A DNA stretch of 28,122 bases. Source: CAZMRW01 sp964568805. GTDB lineage: Bacteria; Pseudomonadota; Gammaproteobacteria; Methylococcales; Methylomonadaceae. Under the pieces are notes generated by a model that was given only the letters and a program-made list of their open reading frames with translations, had not been told where the DNA came from and searched no databases. Shown here piece after piece: positions 1 through 6,520 of this stretch; within the stretch, counting starts at the first letter, position 1; each line of letters starts with the position of its first letter. The position numbers and the translations under genes are program-made. The stretch spans positions 1-28,122 of the forward strand of contig CAZMRW010000060.1 in assembly GCA_964568805.1 (NCBI GenBank). Reading direction: 5' to 3'.

Positions 1-493
1 CAATATATTCACGGCCTTCGTTAATAAACCAAAGACTGGAATCCTTGCCGGGGCCGATCTGTATCAACAGATAGACCAGCACAACCAAAGTGACCGCCCC
101 GGTGAGAACCCAGAAGGCAATATTGCCCAATTTTAAGCCAATAATTTCGGTACCGCTCTCTTCTTCAAGAAACCAGTAAACACAGCCTATAAATCCATAC
201 AACATCCACACAATCATGGCATTGATGTGTATCATGCGGTTGACACTAAAATCCAGAATTTCGTAAAGAAAGCCGGGGAATATAAATTGTGTCGCCGCCA
301 ATAGGCCAAACAGGATTTGCGCGAAGAACAAAATAACCGCAACAGTAAAGTATTTGACGGCCAGTTGCCGCCCATCACTTAAATGGGTGCTGTCCAATTG
401 CACCCATGATTTGAAATTATTAAGACAGACGCGCGATTTCTCATATAAAGAAGCCGCAGTTTGCATGACCCCATTTAATCCACTTGTGTTCAT
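1..493 (-). CDS. norB: Nitric oxide reductase subunit B (cytochrome b subunit), N-terminal part, runs off the window
   Basis: This is the catalytic membrane subunit of the cytochrome c-dependent NO reductase, which reduces 2 NO to N2O at a heme b3/non-heme iron site in the inner membrane. About 164 residues are visible. The segment NRMIHINAMIVWMLYGF (about residues 85-101) matches the NorB helix whose His ligates heme b (H89 here), and it is followed by the typical YWFLEEESGTE. Two further hydrophobic segments flank it. An ATG at 499 would give an ATGA overlap with the norC stop. However, the GGAGG at 501-505 lies only about one base from that ATG and seven bases from the ATG at 493, so 493 is the better start. 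The N-terminus is about 30 residues longer than in Pseudomonas NorB. The gene is co-transcribed with norC. Confidence 0.93.
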   Translation of the reverse strand, partial: MNTSGLNGVMQTAASLYEKSRVCLNNFKSWVQLDSTHLSDGRQLAVKYFTVAVILFFAQILFGLLAATQFIFPGFLYEILDFSVNRMIHINAMIVWMLYGFIGCVYWFLEEESGTEIIGLKLGNIAFWVLTGAVTLVVLVYLLIQIGPGKDSSLWFINEGREYI

Positions 494-495
494 GC

Positions 496-1092
496 TCATT
501 CCTCCGTCTCAATAGTTTTAAAGTTATAGGGAAAGCCATTGGTATCAATACTCGACATCCACTTTAGAAAGGCAATAATGCCTTTGGCTTCCTGTTCGGT
601 AATAGCGAGGTTTGGCATCTTCCGGTTGCTGCCGAAAGTCCGGGCGTTGTTTTCAGGGTCCATTAAAAATTTCACCATCATGTCTTCGCGCATTTCTTTG
701 GAAATCCAGCCTTGATCCAGCCAGGCTTTGGTCAGGTCAGGGGCGTAATAAGCGCCATTACCCAATAAGGTATGGCAATTCATACAGTTTTTGGCTTGCG
801 TGGTTTTTTTACCTAAATCGACCAGTTGCCTGGCTTCTTCTTCAGTATATTCTTTACCGAACAAAAACTCGTTCTCGCCAATCACCGGCATAAATTTGCG
901 CAATTCCTTGTTATATTGATAACCGATTTTTTTGTTAATGACGGTGTAAGCCGGGACTCGTTTACTGCCAGCGCTTGTTTGGCTTAATGAATCCATGGTC
1001 AACACCACTAGAATCAAAAATGATCCGGCCGTTACCCAGATTGCTGTTTTTTTCCAGAACGACTCCGAAGCCCATAAGGGTGTTTCATTCAT
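496..1092 (-). CDS. norC: Nitric oxide reductase subunit C (membrane-anchored cytochrome c)
   Basis: NorC receives electrons from soluble cytochromes or another periplasmic donor and passes them to NorB. The 198-residue protein has one N-terminal transmembrane anchor (about residues 16-35) and a periplasmic mono-heme domain. Heme is bound by CMNCH (C103, C106, H107), followed by the family-typical LLGNGAYYAPDLTKAW. M159 in RKMPNL is the probable axial ligand. AAGGAGA precedes the start. The ATG overlaps the stop of the upstream small membrane gene as ATGA, and the stop overlaps or abuts norB, so all three genes should be translationally coupled. Length and motifs are normal for NorC. No norQ or norD is visible here. 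Confidence 0.96.
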   Translation of the reverse strand: MNETPLWASESFWKKTAIWVTAGSFLILVVLTMDSLSQTSAGSKRVPAYTVINKKIGYQYNKELRKFMPVIGENEFLFGKEYTEEEARQLVDLGKKTTQAKNCMNCHTLLGNGAYYAPDLTKAWLDQGWISKEMREDMMVKFLMDPENNARTFGSNRKMPNLAITEQEAKGIIAFLKWMSSIDTNGFPYNFKTIETEE

Positions 1093-1418
1093 TGCTTATC
1101 TCCTTTTGTTATTGTTAAATCAGCGTCAGCATGTGTTTTAACACACAGATGCCAGATACCTATCGGTGCAAAAAAATAGCCTATCACCATCACAAAGGAA
1201 ATGATCAGCCAGTAACCTTGAAAGTGTGCAGCGCGCGTTAATTCAGCCACTGAAAGTATCAGAACGGCATAAGCGACATAAGCGGCGATTTTGATGCGAA
1301 AATTTGGATTCACTTTAGACCAGGCAAACAGTAATGCGTAACTTGCACCGGCCAGTATGATTAACGCGGATGAAAAAAATGTGACAAAGAAGTCTTGTAA
1401 AGCGACGGGTTCAATCAT
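1089..1418 (-). CDS. Small three-helix membrane protein heading the norCB operon, function unknown
   Basis: The 109-residue protein has three clear hydrophobic segments (about residues 9-31, 42-59 and 70-93) and a hydrophilic tail rich in Asp and Lys. I do not recognise a named family. Size and position recall accessory subunits such as NorE/NorF, but no specific NorE/NorF motif is visible. The His residues (H65 in RAAHFQGYW and H90 in GIWHLC) sit at helix ends. Its stop codon overlaps the norC start (ATGA), so it is probably made in step with NorC and may assist assembly or stability of NorCB. The ribosome-binding site is weak. It is the first gene of the operon, and the probable promoter lies about 75 bases upstream. 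Confidence 0.75.
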   Translation of the reverse strand: MIEPVALQDFFVTFFSSALIILAGASYALLFAWSKVNPNFRIKIAAYVAYAVLILSVAELTRAAHFQGYWLIISFVMVIGYFFAPIGIWHLCVKTHADADLTITKGDKQ

Positions 1419-1826
1419 GAGCGATTAATCTATATGCCAGTAATATAATAATACGGCGCAAATTGAATGCGGGCGATAAAAACGCGTTCACTATACCAAT
1501 AAACTAAAGTGCATTGTTAATTAAGGATGAGGTTTAATGACTTGAAAATTGATTACGATTATTCTCAAAACCAACCGCCTCTCTTGGTTAAAGCCTGAAT
1601 TACATCACATAATAGAGAATAGTTGTTAATCAACATACAAAAGTGTCTTTGAAACCTATGATCACTGCGAAAAGTCCAATTAAACGTGCATGGTGTCTGG
1701 TCCCGATAAAAACATCCAAACATTGACCAGACTCCATACTGTTGTCTTTCACCATTCTAATTGACAGCGTTGGCCCATGCTTCAACTGCTAACGGTCCGG
1801 CGAACTTTACCCGAAGGAGGGTCATT
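1419..1826. other. Intergenic region between divergent genes
   Basis: This 408-base AT-rich gap separates the minus-strand nor operon from the plus-strand secreted-protein gene. Apart from the nor promoter candidate and a short GTTG/CAAC inverted repeat at 1622-1634, I see no gene, RNA or clear terminator in it. An open frame runs through its right end, but it has no start with a ribosome-binding site before 1827. Confidence 0.5.
1490..1520 (-). promoter_or_regulatory. Candidate promoter of the nor operon (extended -10)
   Basis: Read on the minus strand, TGGTATAGT (-10 hexamer TATAGT at 1495-1490) matches an extended -10. TTAACA at 1520-1515 resembles a -35 box, with a long 19-base spacer. 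It points toward the first gene at 1418. A TTGAT half-site at 1549-1553 could be half of an FNR/Dnr-type box, but the other half is poor. Confidence 0.35.
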
Positions 1827-2306
1827 ATGAAATTGACACGATTCGCATCGATAACACTCGTTATCACATTCATTTCAACGCCCGCAGGCGCGCTTGATCT
1901 CACGGGGACATGGGTTGGAAAATTCAATTGCTCGAACTTTGACGGATTTAAGTTCAATACGGTGGATAGGCAACAGGTCTTGAAAATCAGCCAGTTTGGA
2001 AAAAAAGTATTTGTTGCCTGGGACCTTGTGGCTAATTTCACCGGCTTCGTCGTCGACGACTTAAGAAAGCCCAACTCCAGGGGCCAGATAGCCCTTGCCG
2101 ATTGCTTGACGACTTCCGATCTCACCGCAAATTTTGCCGAGATGGCCAAATTAAACGCGAGCGTCAATCGCAACAGGGCCAAGGGTACCCTGACTGGTAC
2201 ATCGATCTATAGCTTACCTGAGCCTCCGGAAACAGTAGGCCTATGCAAGTGGAATTTCACGTTGACCAATACCGCCGATCCTGGTGTAGGACCCGCCTGC
2301 CCGTGA
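1827..2306 (+). CDS. Secreted protein of unknown function
   Basis: The start is set by GAAGGAGG at 1813-1820, seven bases before the ATG at 1827. The 159-residue product begins with a clean Sec signal peptide (MKLTRFASITLVITFISTPAGA, cleavage after residue 22). The mature part begins LDLTGTWVGKFNCSNFDG, and its alternating hydrophobic pattern suggests a small beta-rich domain. A GTW near the mature N-terminus is also seen in lipocalin-like and other beta-barrel proteins, but I cannot assign a family. Five Cys residues lie in the mature part, so disulfides are possible. It stands alone, with no operon partner. Confidence 0.7.
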   Translation: MKLTRFASITLVITFISTPAGALDLTGTWVGKFNCSNFDGFKFNTVDRQQVLKISQFGKKVFVAWDLVANFTGFVVDDLRKPNSRGQIALADCLTTSDLTANFAEMAKLNASVNRNRAKGTLTGTSIYSLPEPPETVGLCKWNFTLTNTADPGVGPACP

Positions 2307-2733
2307 TACGATAAATTCGTAAGCCATGTGGGGCACGGCATACCTCACTACCGCAACGCATTTTTCGGAGCTTGCCCTGTCTGATAATTGCCGCTGTTAT
2401 GGGCAATGAGGTTCGTGATTGCCTCAATAAGGTTCGTGAAACGGGGGAAATAAAAGATAAAGTCCATAACAGCCCGTAGAACAATCATCGTATATCTTTT
2501 TGGGCCTGATTGAATGGAACGTATTAAAATAGTATTAATCGTCCCATAAGTTTCTGCACTTTCCTGATTCCAGCATTGGAGTTAAAAAACATGTTTTTAA
2601 ACTCCGCGGCATGCGATTACTTATGAAACGATTAATACGTGCTGCACTCCCTTCGGCTGTTTTAAACAGTCAAGGCCGATAGAGAACCACCTCATGCGAT
2701 ACCCAGGCCACTGATAGCCCTGTGGAGGAATCA
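2307..2733. other. Gene-poor region with repeats
   Basis: This is a 427-base stretch without a convincing gene. It holds two direct copies of GGTTCGTGA 21 bases apart (2410-2418 and 2431-2439), the nested palindromic element at 2532-2638 (listed separately), and a CTGTTT/AAACAG hairpin near 2657-2669. The mixture of short repeats suggests remnants of small mobile or regulatory elements. Confidence 0.5.
2532..2638. repeat. Nested palindrome: 20-bp inverted repeats around a 28-bp near-perfect palindrome
   Basis: Outer arms at 2532-2551 (GTATTAATCGTCCCATAAGT) and 2619-2638 (ACTTATGAAACGATTAATAC) are inverted copies matching at 18 of 20 positions. Between them, 2578-2605 reads GGAGTTAAAAAAC then ATGTTTTTAAACTCC, a palindrome with only one mismatched pair. 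The whole 107 bases could be a MITE-like element with terminal inverted repeats, a cruciform-forming site, or a structured RNA. No flanking target duplication is evident. Confidence 0.6.
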
Positions 2734-3057
2734 ATGATCAAGATAAGCATCCTTTACCCAAACCAGCAAGGCAGCCGTTTCGACATGCGTTACTATGTCG
2801 ATACGCACATGCCGATGTCTATTGAACTCTTAAGCGCTCATCCGGGCTTCAAGGGCGTGTCGGTAGAACATGGCCTCGCCGGCGTCATTCCAGGCACCAA
2901 AGCTCCCTATATAGCCATGTGCCATTTTTTGTTCGATTCTCAAGAGAACTTTATGGCGGCTTTCACGCCCCATGCCGCCGAGCTTCAAAGCGATATGCCG
3001 AATTACACCAATATTGAGCCGCTGATCCAAATTAATGAAGTGCTCATTTCCCGGTAA
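2734..3057 (+). CDS. EthD-family protein (dimeric alpha+beta barrel)
   Basis: The 107-residue protein matches the EthD pattern: an N-terminal strand IKISILYPN, then RYYVDTHMPMSIELL, where the H-x-P motif (H25-M-P27) is typical, and a C-terminal strand region ending in IEPLIQINEVLIS. The family is a small dimeric ferredoxin-like barrel related to muconolactone isomerase and stress-response barrel proteins. Its founding member accompanies ether degradation, but most members have unknown substrates. The start at 2734 is favoured by GGAGG five bases upstream; a GTG at 2722 in the same frame overlaps that site and is less likely. It lies about 200 bases before the DUF167 gene on the same strand. 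Confidence 0.8.
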   Translation: MIKISILYPNQQGSRFDMRYYVDTHMPMSIELLSAHPGFKGVSVEHGLAGVIPGTKAPYIAMCHFLFDSQENFMAAFTPHAAELQSDMPNYTNIEPLIQINEVLISR

Positions 3058-3263
3058 CCATTTATCGAGCCGGGTAAGCCCGCATTTAAACGTCAAAAAA
3101 ATTGCCTCGTTATTGCGACGACAAGGTCAATGCCGATCCCCGCAATGACAGGCGGATTACCGGCCCCTACGGATATTTATTCCTACCCGATCCAAACGCT
3201 ATGGCAAAATTGAAAAAAATAAAATCGAAAAACGAAGGCAACGCCGGGCGCAAAGGAGCGGTA

Positions 3264-3572
3264 ATGGATACGTTTTGTGCCTGGGATGGCGATATTTTGG
3301 TACTGAATATTCTCGGCACACCCAGTGCCAAGAAGGATGTCATCGGCAAGCCTAAAGGCGCTCAGCTCAAAGTCAGCGTCACAGCTGCTCCGGAAGACGG
3401 CAGGGCAACCGATCATATGGTCCGTTTTCTGGCAAAAGAATTCGGAGTCACCATCAAGGATATTGAAGTCGTATTTGGACGGTTCAATGTCAATAAACAA
3501 TTGCGGATTAAATCGCCCAGACAGTTGCCCTCTGTCATCAACAAGCAGTTATCCCAAGAGACAGGATCATAA
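3264..3572 (+). CDS. DUF167 / YggU-family protein
   Basis: The 102-residue protein contains the whole DUF167 core: LNILGTPSAKKDVIG, LKVSVTAAPEDGRAT (the family P-x-[DE]-G-[KR]-A motif) and VFGRFNVNKQLRIKS. The open frame extends upstream to 3102, but AAAGGAG at 3252-3258 and the ATG at 3264 give a protein of normal family length, so the upstream 54 codons are probably untranslated. Family members are small single-domain proteins often near yggT or yggS; here neither is present. Function is unknown. It is convergent with the lipoprotein gene, the two stop codons being only three bases apart. Confidence 0.82.
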   Translation: MDTFCAWDGDILVLNILGTPSAKKDVIGKPKGAQLKVSVTAAPEDGRATDHMVRFLAKEFGVTIKDIEVVFGRFNVNKQLRIKSPRQLPSVINKQLSQETGS

Positions 3573-3575
3573 ATT

Positions 3576-3887
3576 TTACCGGATTTCGCAACCACTCTGG
3601 CCTATTACTGTCCCACCTCTGTTAAGGCAGTCCTCCTTTTGTTGTTTCAACATCCTGTCGTACCCGGATTCTGTTGGCGGGATCGATGCGGGGGATGAAT
3701 CTTCGTCAGCTTTATGAAATTCTTTTTGAAATGCTTCTTCATCCTTACGTTCGATATCATAACGCCGTTCAATACAGGCAGGACTCGGATCTCCGAATTC
3801 ATTGCACAAACTCTTCGCCCTTTCGATCGGCGTAGAACAGCCGCCTGTAATGATTGAAGCCGCAGCTAAAATGAATAACCAGCGCAT
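3576..3887 (-). CDS. Small predicted lipoprotein, unknown function
   Basis: The 103-residue product starts with a short lipoprotein signal, MRWLFILAAASIITGGC, with C17 as the probable lipidation site (the -3 residue Thr is unusual for a lipobox). The mature part is hydrophilic, with charged residues at about 45-65 and four further Cys residues (C28, C38, C90, C99). The last two sit in a CLNRGGTVIGQSGC pattern that could form a disulfide loop. AGGAGG at seven to twelve bases upstream of the ATG supports the start. I recognise no family. It is a single gene, convergent with the DUF167 gene. Confidence 0.72.
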   Translation of the reverse strand: MRWLFILAAASIITGGCSTPIERAKSLCNEFGDPSPACIERRYDIERKDEEAFQKEFHKADEDSSPASIPPTESGYDRMLKQQKEDCLNRGGTVIGQSGCEIR

Positions 3888-4442
3888 GTCTATTTCCTCC
3901 TGACATCAGATAAATGGAGCAAATCACAAGTTGCATTCGGTTATATTCGGAAGATAATCTCGTTAAATGCAACAGAATACTTTAACCGCACAACTCGTAA
4001 TTGATGAATTTGATAAGCTAATAACATAATTTAAAAATAAATGGCAACATATTTGTGTTTGTGCGCTGGCAAGGCAGGCCGGTTTGAACAGCGTGAAACC
4101 AGGCATTCAAACCCACAAAAAAGCCGTACGGCAAATGGCGTGTGTAATACGTATTTTTTGAAAATGAAACTCGATACCCAAGGGTATAAATGCGTGTCCT
4201 GCTGCTGAACACAGGCTCGTTGTTTTTCCGGTCTTGATGCGAATTTACGAGCCGGATCGCGCATTGCCTGAGGTATTGAAAAAAAATAAAATAGCGGCTT
4301 TTGATTGCGTTAAGCTCGCTATTAACCTATAGTCGGTCTATTCCGATTCATCACAAGCTGAGAACGGCCCCATAAACCAAAGACTGCGGAGGGATCTAAC
4401 CGCAGCCGATAAGAGTAGAATCTCAAAAAAACCAAATTATTG
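3888..4442. other. Long AT-rich intergenic region
   Basis: A 555-base gap without a supported gene; two overlapping minus-strand open frames in it have no ribosome-binding site and lack protein-like composition. It contains the dedA promoter candidate and, at 4384-4405, a hairpin with CTGCGG/CCGCAG arms and a 10-base loop in the presumed dedA leader. Confidence 0.5.
4305..4333 (+). promoter_or_regulatory. Candidate sigma-70 promoter for the dedA-like gene
   Basis: TTGCGT (4305-4310), a 17-base spacer and TATAGT (4328-4333) form a reasonable sigma-70 promoter. It is about 110 bases upstream of the ATG at 4443, leaving a leader that holds the CTGCGG/CCGCAG hairpin. Confidence 0.4.
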
Positions 4443-5039
4443 ATGGAAGAGTTATTTTTCGATTGGCTTAAGGAATACGGCTACGTCATCCTGTTCGCAT
4501 GGTCGATATTAGAAGGTGAAAGCGGTCTGATCATGGCCGGAGTGCTGTCTCATACCGGCGATATGCGCTACCTGCTGTCGGTTTTTGTGGCGGGGCTAGG
4601 CGGCTTTGCCGGCGATCAACTTTATTTTTATATCGGCCGTTTCAATAAAGGCTATATTCAACGCAAACTACACAAGCAACGGCGGAAATTTGCTATCGCC
4701 CATTTGTTGCTAAAAAAATACGGCTGGCCGATCATTTTTATGCAACGTTACATGTATGGCCTGCGTACGGTCATTCCGATATCGATCGGCATCACCAAAT
4801 ATTCGGCAAAGCGCTTCGCCCTGATCAACCTTCTGAGCGCTTGGGTTTGGGCGGCAATCACCATCACGCCGGCCTATTTTTTTGGCGAGGAAATCCTGGC
4901 CTTATTAAGCATCGCCAAAGGGCATTGGTATTTTTCGCTACCATTTGCAGCCGCGGTTATCTACGGCATCCACAGGTATATCGATAAACTGGAACAGCGC
5001 CTGCTCCACAAACGGCGGAATCGATTCCCAAAACTGTAA
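4443..5039 (+). CDS. DedA-family inner-membrane protein
   Basis: The 198-residue protein has the DedA (SNARE-associated/VTT) layout: an N-terminal re-entrant or amphipathic segment with an acidic residue (WSILEGESGLIMAG), a Gly-rich segment GLGGFAGDQLYFYIGR, the conserved basic/Gly motif RYMYGLRTVIPISIG (about residues 101-115), and two C-terminal membrane segments. DedA proteins are polytopic membrane proteins; some act as polyprenyl-phosphate or phospholipid flippases or scramblases and affect proton-motive force and envelope integrity. Glu at about 20-22 and the paired Arg in RxxxGLR are retained. The ATG at 4443 has no Shine-Dalgarno match, so the start is uncertain, although family alignment fits. 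It stands alone, upstream of the lipid operon. Confidence 0.88.
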   Translation: MEELFFDWLKEYGYVILFAWSILEGESGLIMAGVLSHTGDMRYLLSVFVAGLGGFAGDQLYFYIGRFNKGYIQRKLHKQRRKFAIAHLLLKKYGWPIIFMQRYMYGLRTVIPISIGITKYSAKRFALINLLSAWVWAAITITPAYFFGEEILALLSIAKGHWYFSLPFAAAVIYGIHRYIDKLEQRLLHKRRNRFPKL

Positions 5040-5569
5040 TCATCTTCGCCTATCAAACCGATCCTGCACTGTTGTGCCGGGAGACTCGTATTTCTTTAAC
5101 ATGATCGGTACAGGGTCGGTTATTTCGGCGACTGTTCTCGTGCTGAATTGACTGCGTGATGGACATTACCGCCTGATGTTGCGATTACTCGGAGCGCCGG
5201 GACGTCATTAAAAAAAAATTTTACACAAAGCTGTGCTGGCCTCGGGCGGCGCTGAACAATCGGTGACCGGGCATCAATGGCCTTCTTTTCCTGCAAAAAC
5301 CCTGCTCTGAGACTGATGCCGCCAAGGCTCTGGTAATTGATTTACATTCGCCCGAATTGATGCGTAAGCAAATGCGGTTATAATGCAGCCTTTGACTTTG
5401 GGCCTTGCCCCAAGCGACCAGTGTATGCCATAAAGGTTTTATTGCCTACGGATTTAATGGAGCTATACTTGGAACAATTGACTTGATCAGACATCAAAAA
5501 AGCATCGCGCAATCCCTTGTTACTATATCCAAGGCATTGTCATTTATTTCAAATTTTAAATTTCTCAAC
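5040..5569. other. Intergenic region upstream of mlaA
   Basis: A 530-base region. The only structure I can support is the promoter at 5357-5384. An open frame extends the mlaA frame upstream to 5405, but it lacks a ribosome-binding site and lengthens the protein ahead of its lipoprotein signal, so 5405-5569 is probably the mRNA leader. The rest looks like decayed sequence. Confidence 0.45.
5357..5384 (+). promoter_or_regulatory. Candidate sigma-70 promoter of the mlaA lipid operon
   Basis: TTGATG (5357-5362), a 16-base spacer and a perfect TATAAT (5379-5384). Transcription would begin near 5391 and leave a leader of about 180 bases before the mlaA start. Confidence 0.5.
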
Positions 5570-6511
5570 ATGATCCAGCTATCAACCGGAACCAGAACAT
5601 TGCCCATACCCGTCCTGCTGATTCTTACCCTGCTGTCCGGATGCGCCAGCGCGCCATCATCGGAAGTCAAGGAATCAGACTCCCTGGAAGGCTGGAACCG
5701 CGGCACTCAGTCATTTAACGACACGTTGGACGATAATATCCTGAAACCTGTAGCGAGAGGTTATCAGAAGATTACTCCTCAACCGGTCGATGAAAGCATA
5801 ACCAATTTTTTCAGCAATATTAACGATATCGGCATCACGGTAAACGATTTATTCCAGCTCAAACTGCTGCAAGGCGGCATGGATCTAAGCCGCTTTCTGA
5901 TCAATACCACAGTCGGCGTGGCCGGTTTTTTTGATGTTGCTCAAAAAATTAATTTACCAAAGCACAATGAAGATTTCGGGCAAACCCTGGGTTTCTGGGG
6001 GGTGCCGTCCGGTTCTTATCTGGTGCTGCCTTTTTTCGGGCCAAGCTCACCCCGCGATACCGTCGGCCTGGTTGGCGATGCCTTATTGAATCCGTTGACT
6101 TATGTCTCGGTATTCGGCGGCGCTGCCGTGAATGCGGCCACGGCCGGCTCCAAAGTTCTGGACGTCACCGATACCCGGTCCGATATGCTGTCCTCCGAGA
6201 AAGTCCTCGATGAAGCCGCGGTCGATCGTTATGATTTCATTAAAAACGCCTACCAGCAACGGCGTCAATACCTGATCCACGATGGCAACCCGCCGGAAGA
6301 AGACGTCGATGATCTTTTTCAGGATGAACTCTCTCAGGAAAGGGATGATCCGGGCGATAACGCCAGTGCCGGCGCGCAATCCGGAATCAGCGGCGAAGTC
6401 CCGGTCACTCAGGGAGGCGTAAATCTGGGCGTTCAGCAGAACATCGGCGGCCCTGCCCCCGTTATCAATAACTCCAGACATCTTTTGGATTTAAGCGCCC
6501 CCGAAGAGTAA
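5570..6511 (+). CDS. mlaA: MlaA/VacJ-family outer-membrane lipoprotein
   Basis: MlaA sits in the outer membrane with porins and removes mislocalised phospholipids from the outer leaflet, handing them to MlaC for retrograde transport. The 313-residue product has a lipoprotein signal with a textbook lipobox LSGC (C25), then the family core starting SLEGWNRGTQSFNDTLDDNILKPVARGY and continuing with GMDLSRFLINTTVGVAGFFDVA and GFWGVPSGSYLVLPFFGPSSPRD. Its C-terminal tail (about residues 235-313) is acidic, probably disordered and longer than in E. coli. The open frame runs 55 codons further upstream, but the lipobox places the start at 5570. No mlaBCDEF genes are in the window. The fused acyltransferase/hydrolase gene follows after 9 bases, so they are probably co-transcribed. 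Confidence 0.93.
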   Translation: MIQLSTGTRTLPIPVLLILTLLSGCASAPSSEVKESDSLEGWNRGTQSFNDTLDDNILKPVARGYQKITPQPVDESITNFFSNINDIGITVNDLFQLKLLQGGMDLSRFLINTTVGVAGFFDVAQKINLPKHNEDFGQTLGFWGVPSGSYLVLPFFGPSSPRDTVGLVGDALLNPLTYVSVFGGAAVNAATAGSKVLDVTDTRSDMLSSEKVLDEAAVDRYDFIKNAYQQRRQYLIHDGNPPEEDVDDLFQDELSQERDDPGDNASAGAQSGISGEVPVTQGGVNLGVQQNIGGPAPVINNSRHLLDLSAPEE

Positions 6512-6520
6512 AAATCGGCT

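Noticed and set aside
1549..1634. FNR/Dnr-type boxes upstream of the nor operon (TTGAT at 1549 and TTG-TTAAT-CAA near 1623)
   Set aside because: The first has only one good half, and the second has the wrong spacing (11 instead of 14 bases). Neither is placed as expected for the candidate promoter.
3102..3263. 54-codon N-terminal extension of the DUF167 gene
   Set aside because: It would begin at TTG with no ribosome-binding site, and the shorter start at 3264 has AAAGGAG and the usual family length.
4018..4264. Two overlapping minus-strand open frames of 64 and 77 codons
   Set aside because: Neither has a ribosome-binding site or a recognisable composition, and they overlap each other in different frames in AT-rich DNA.
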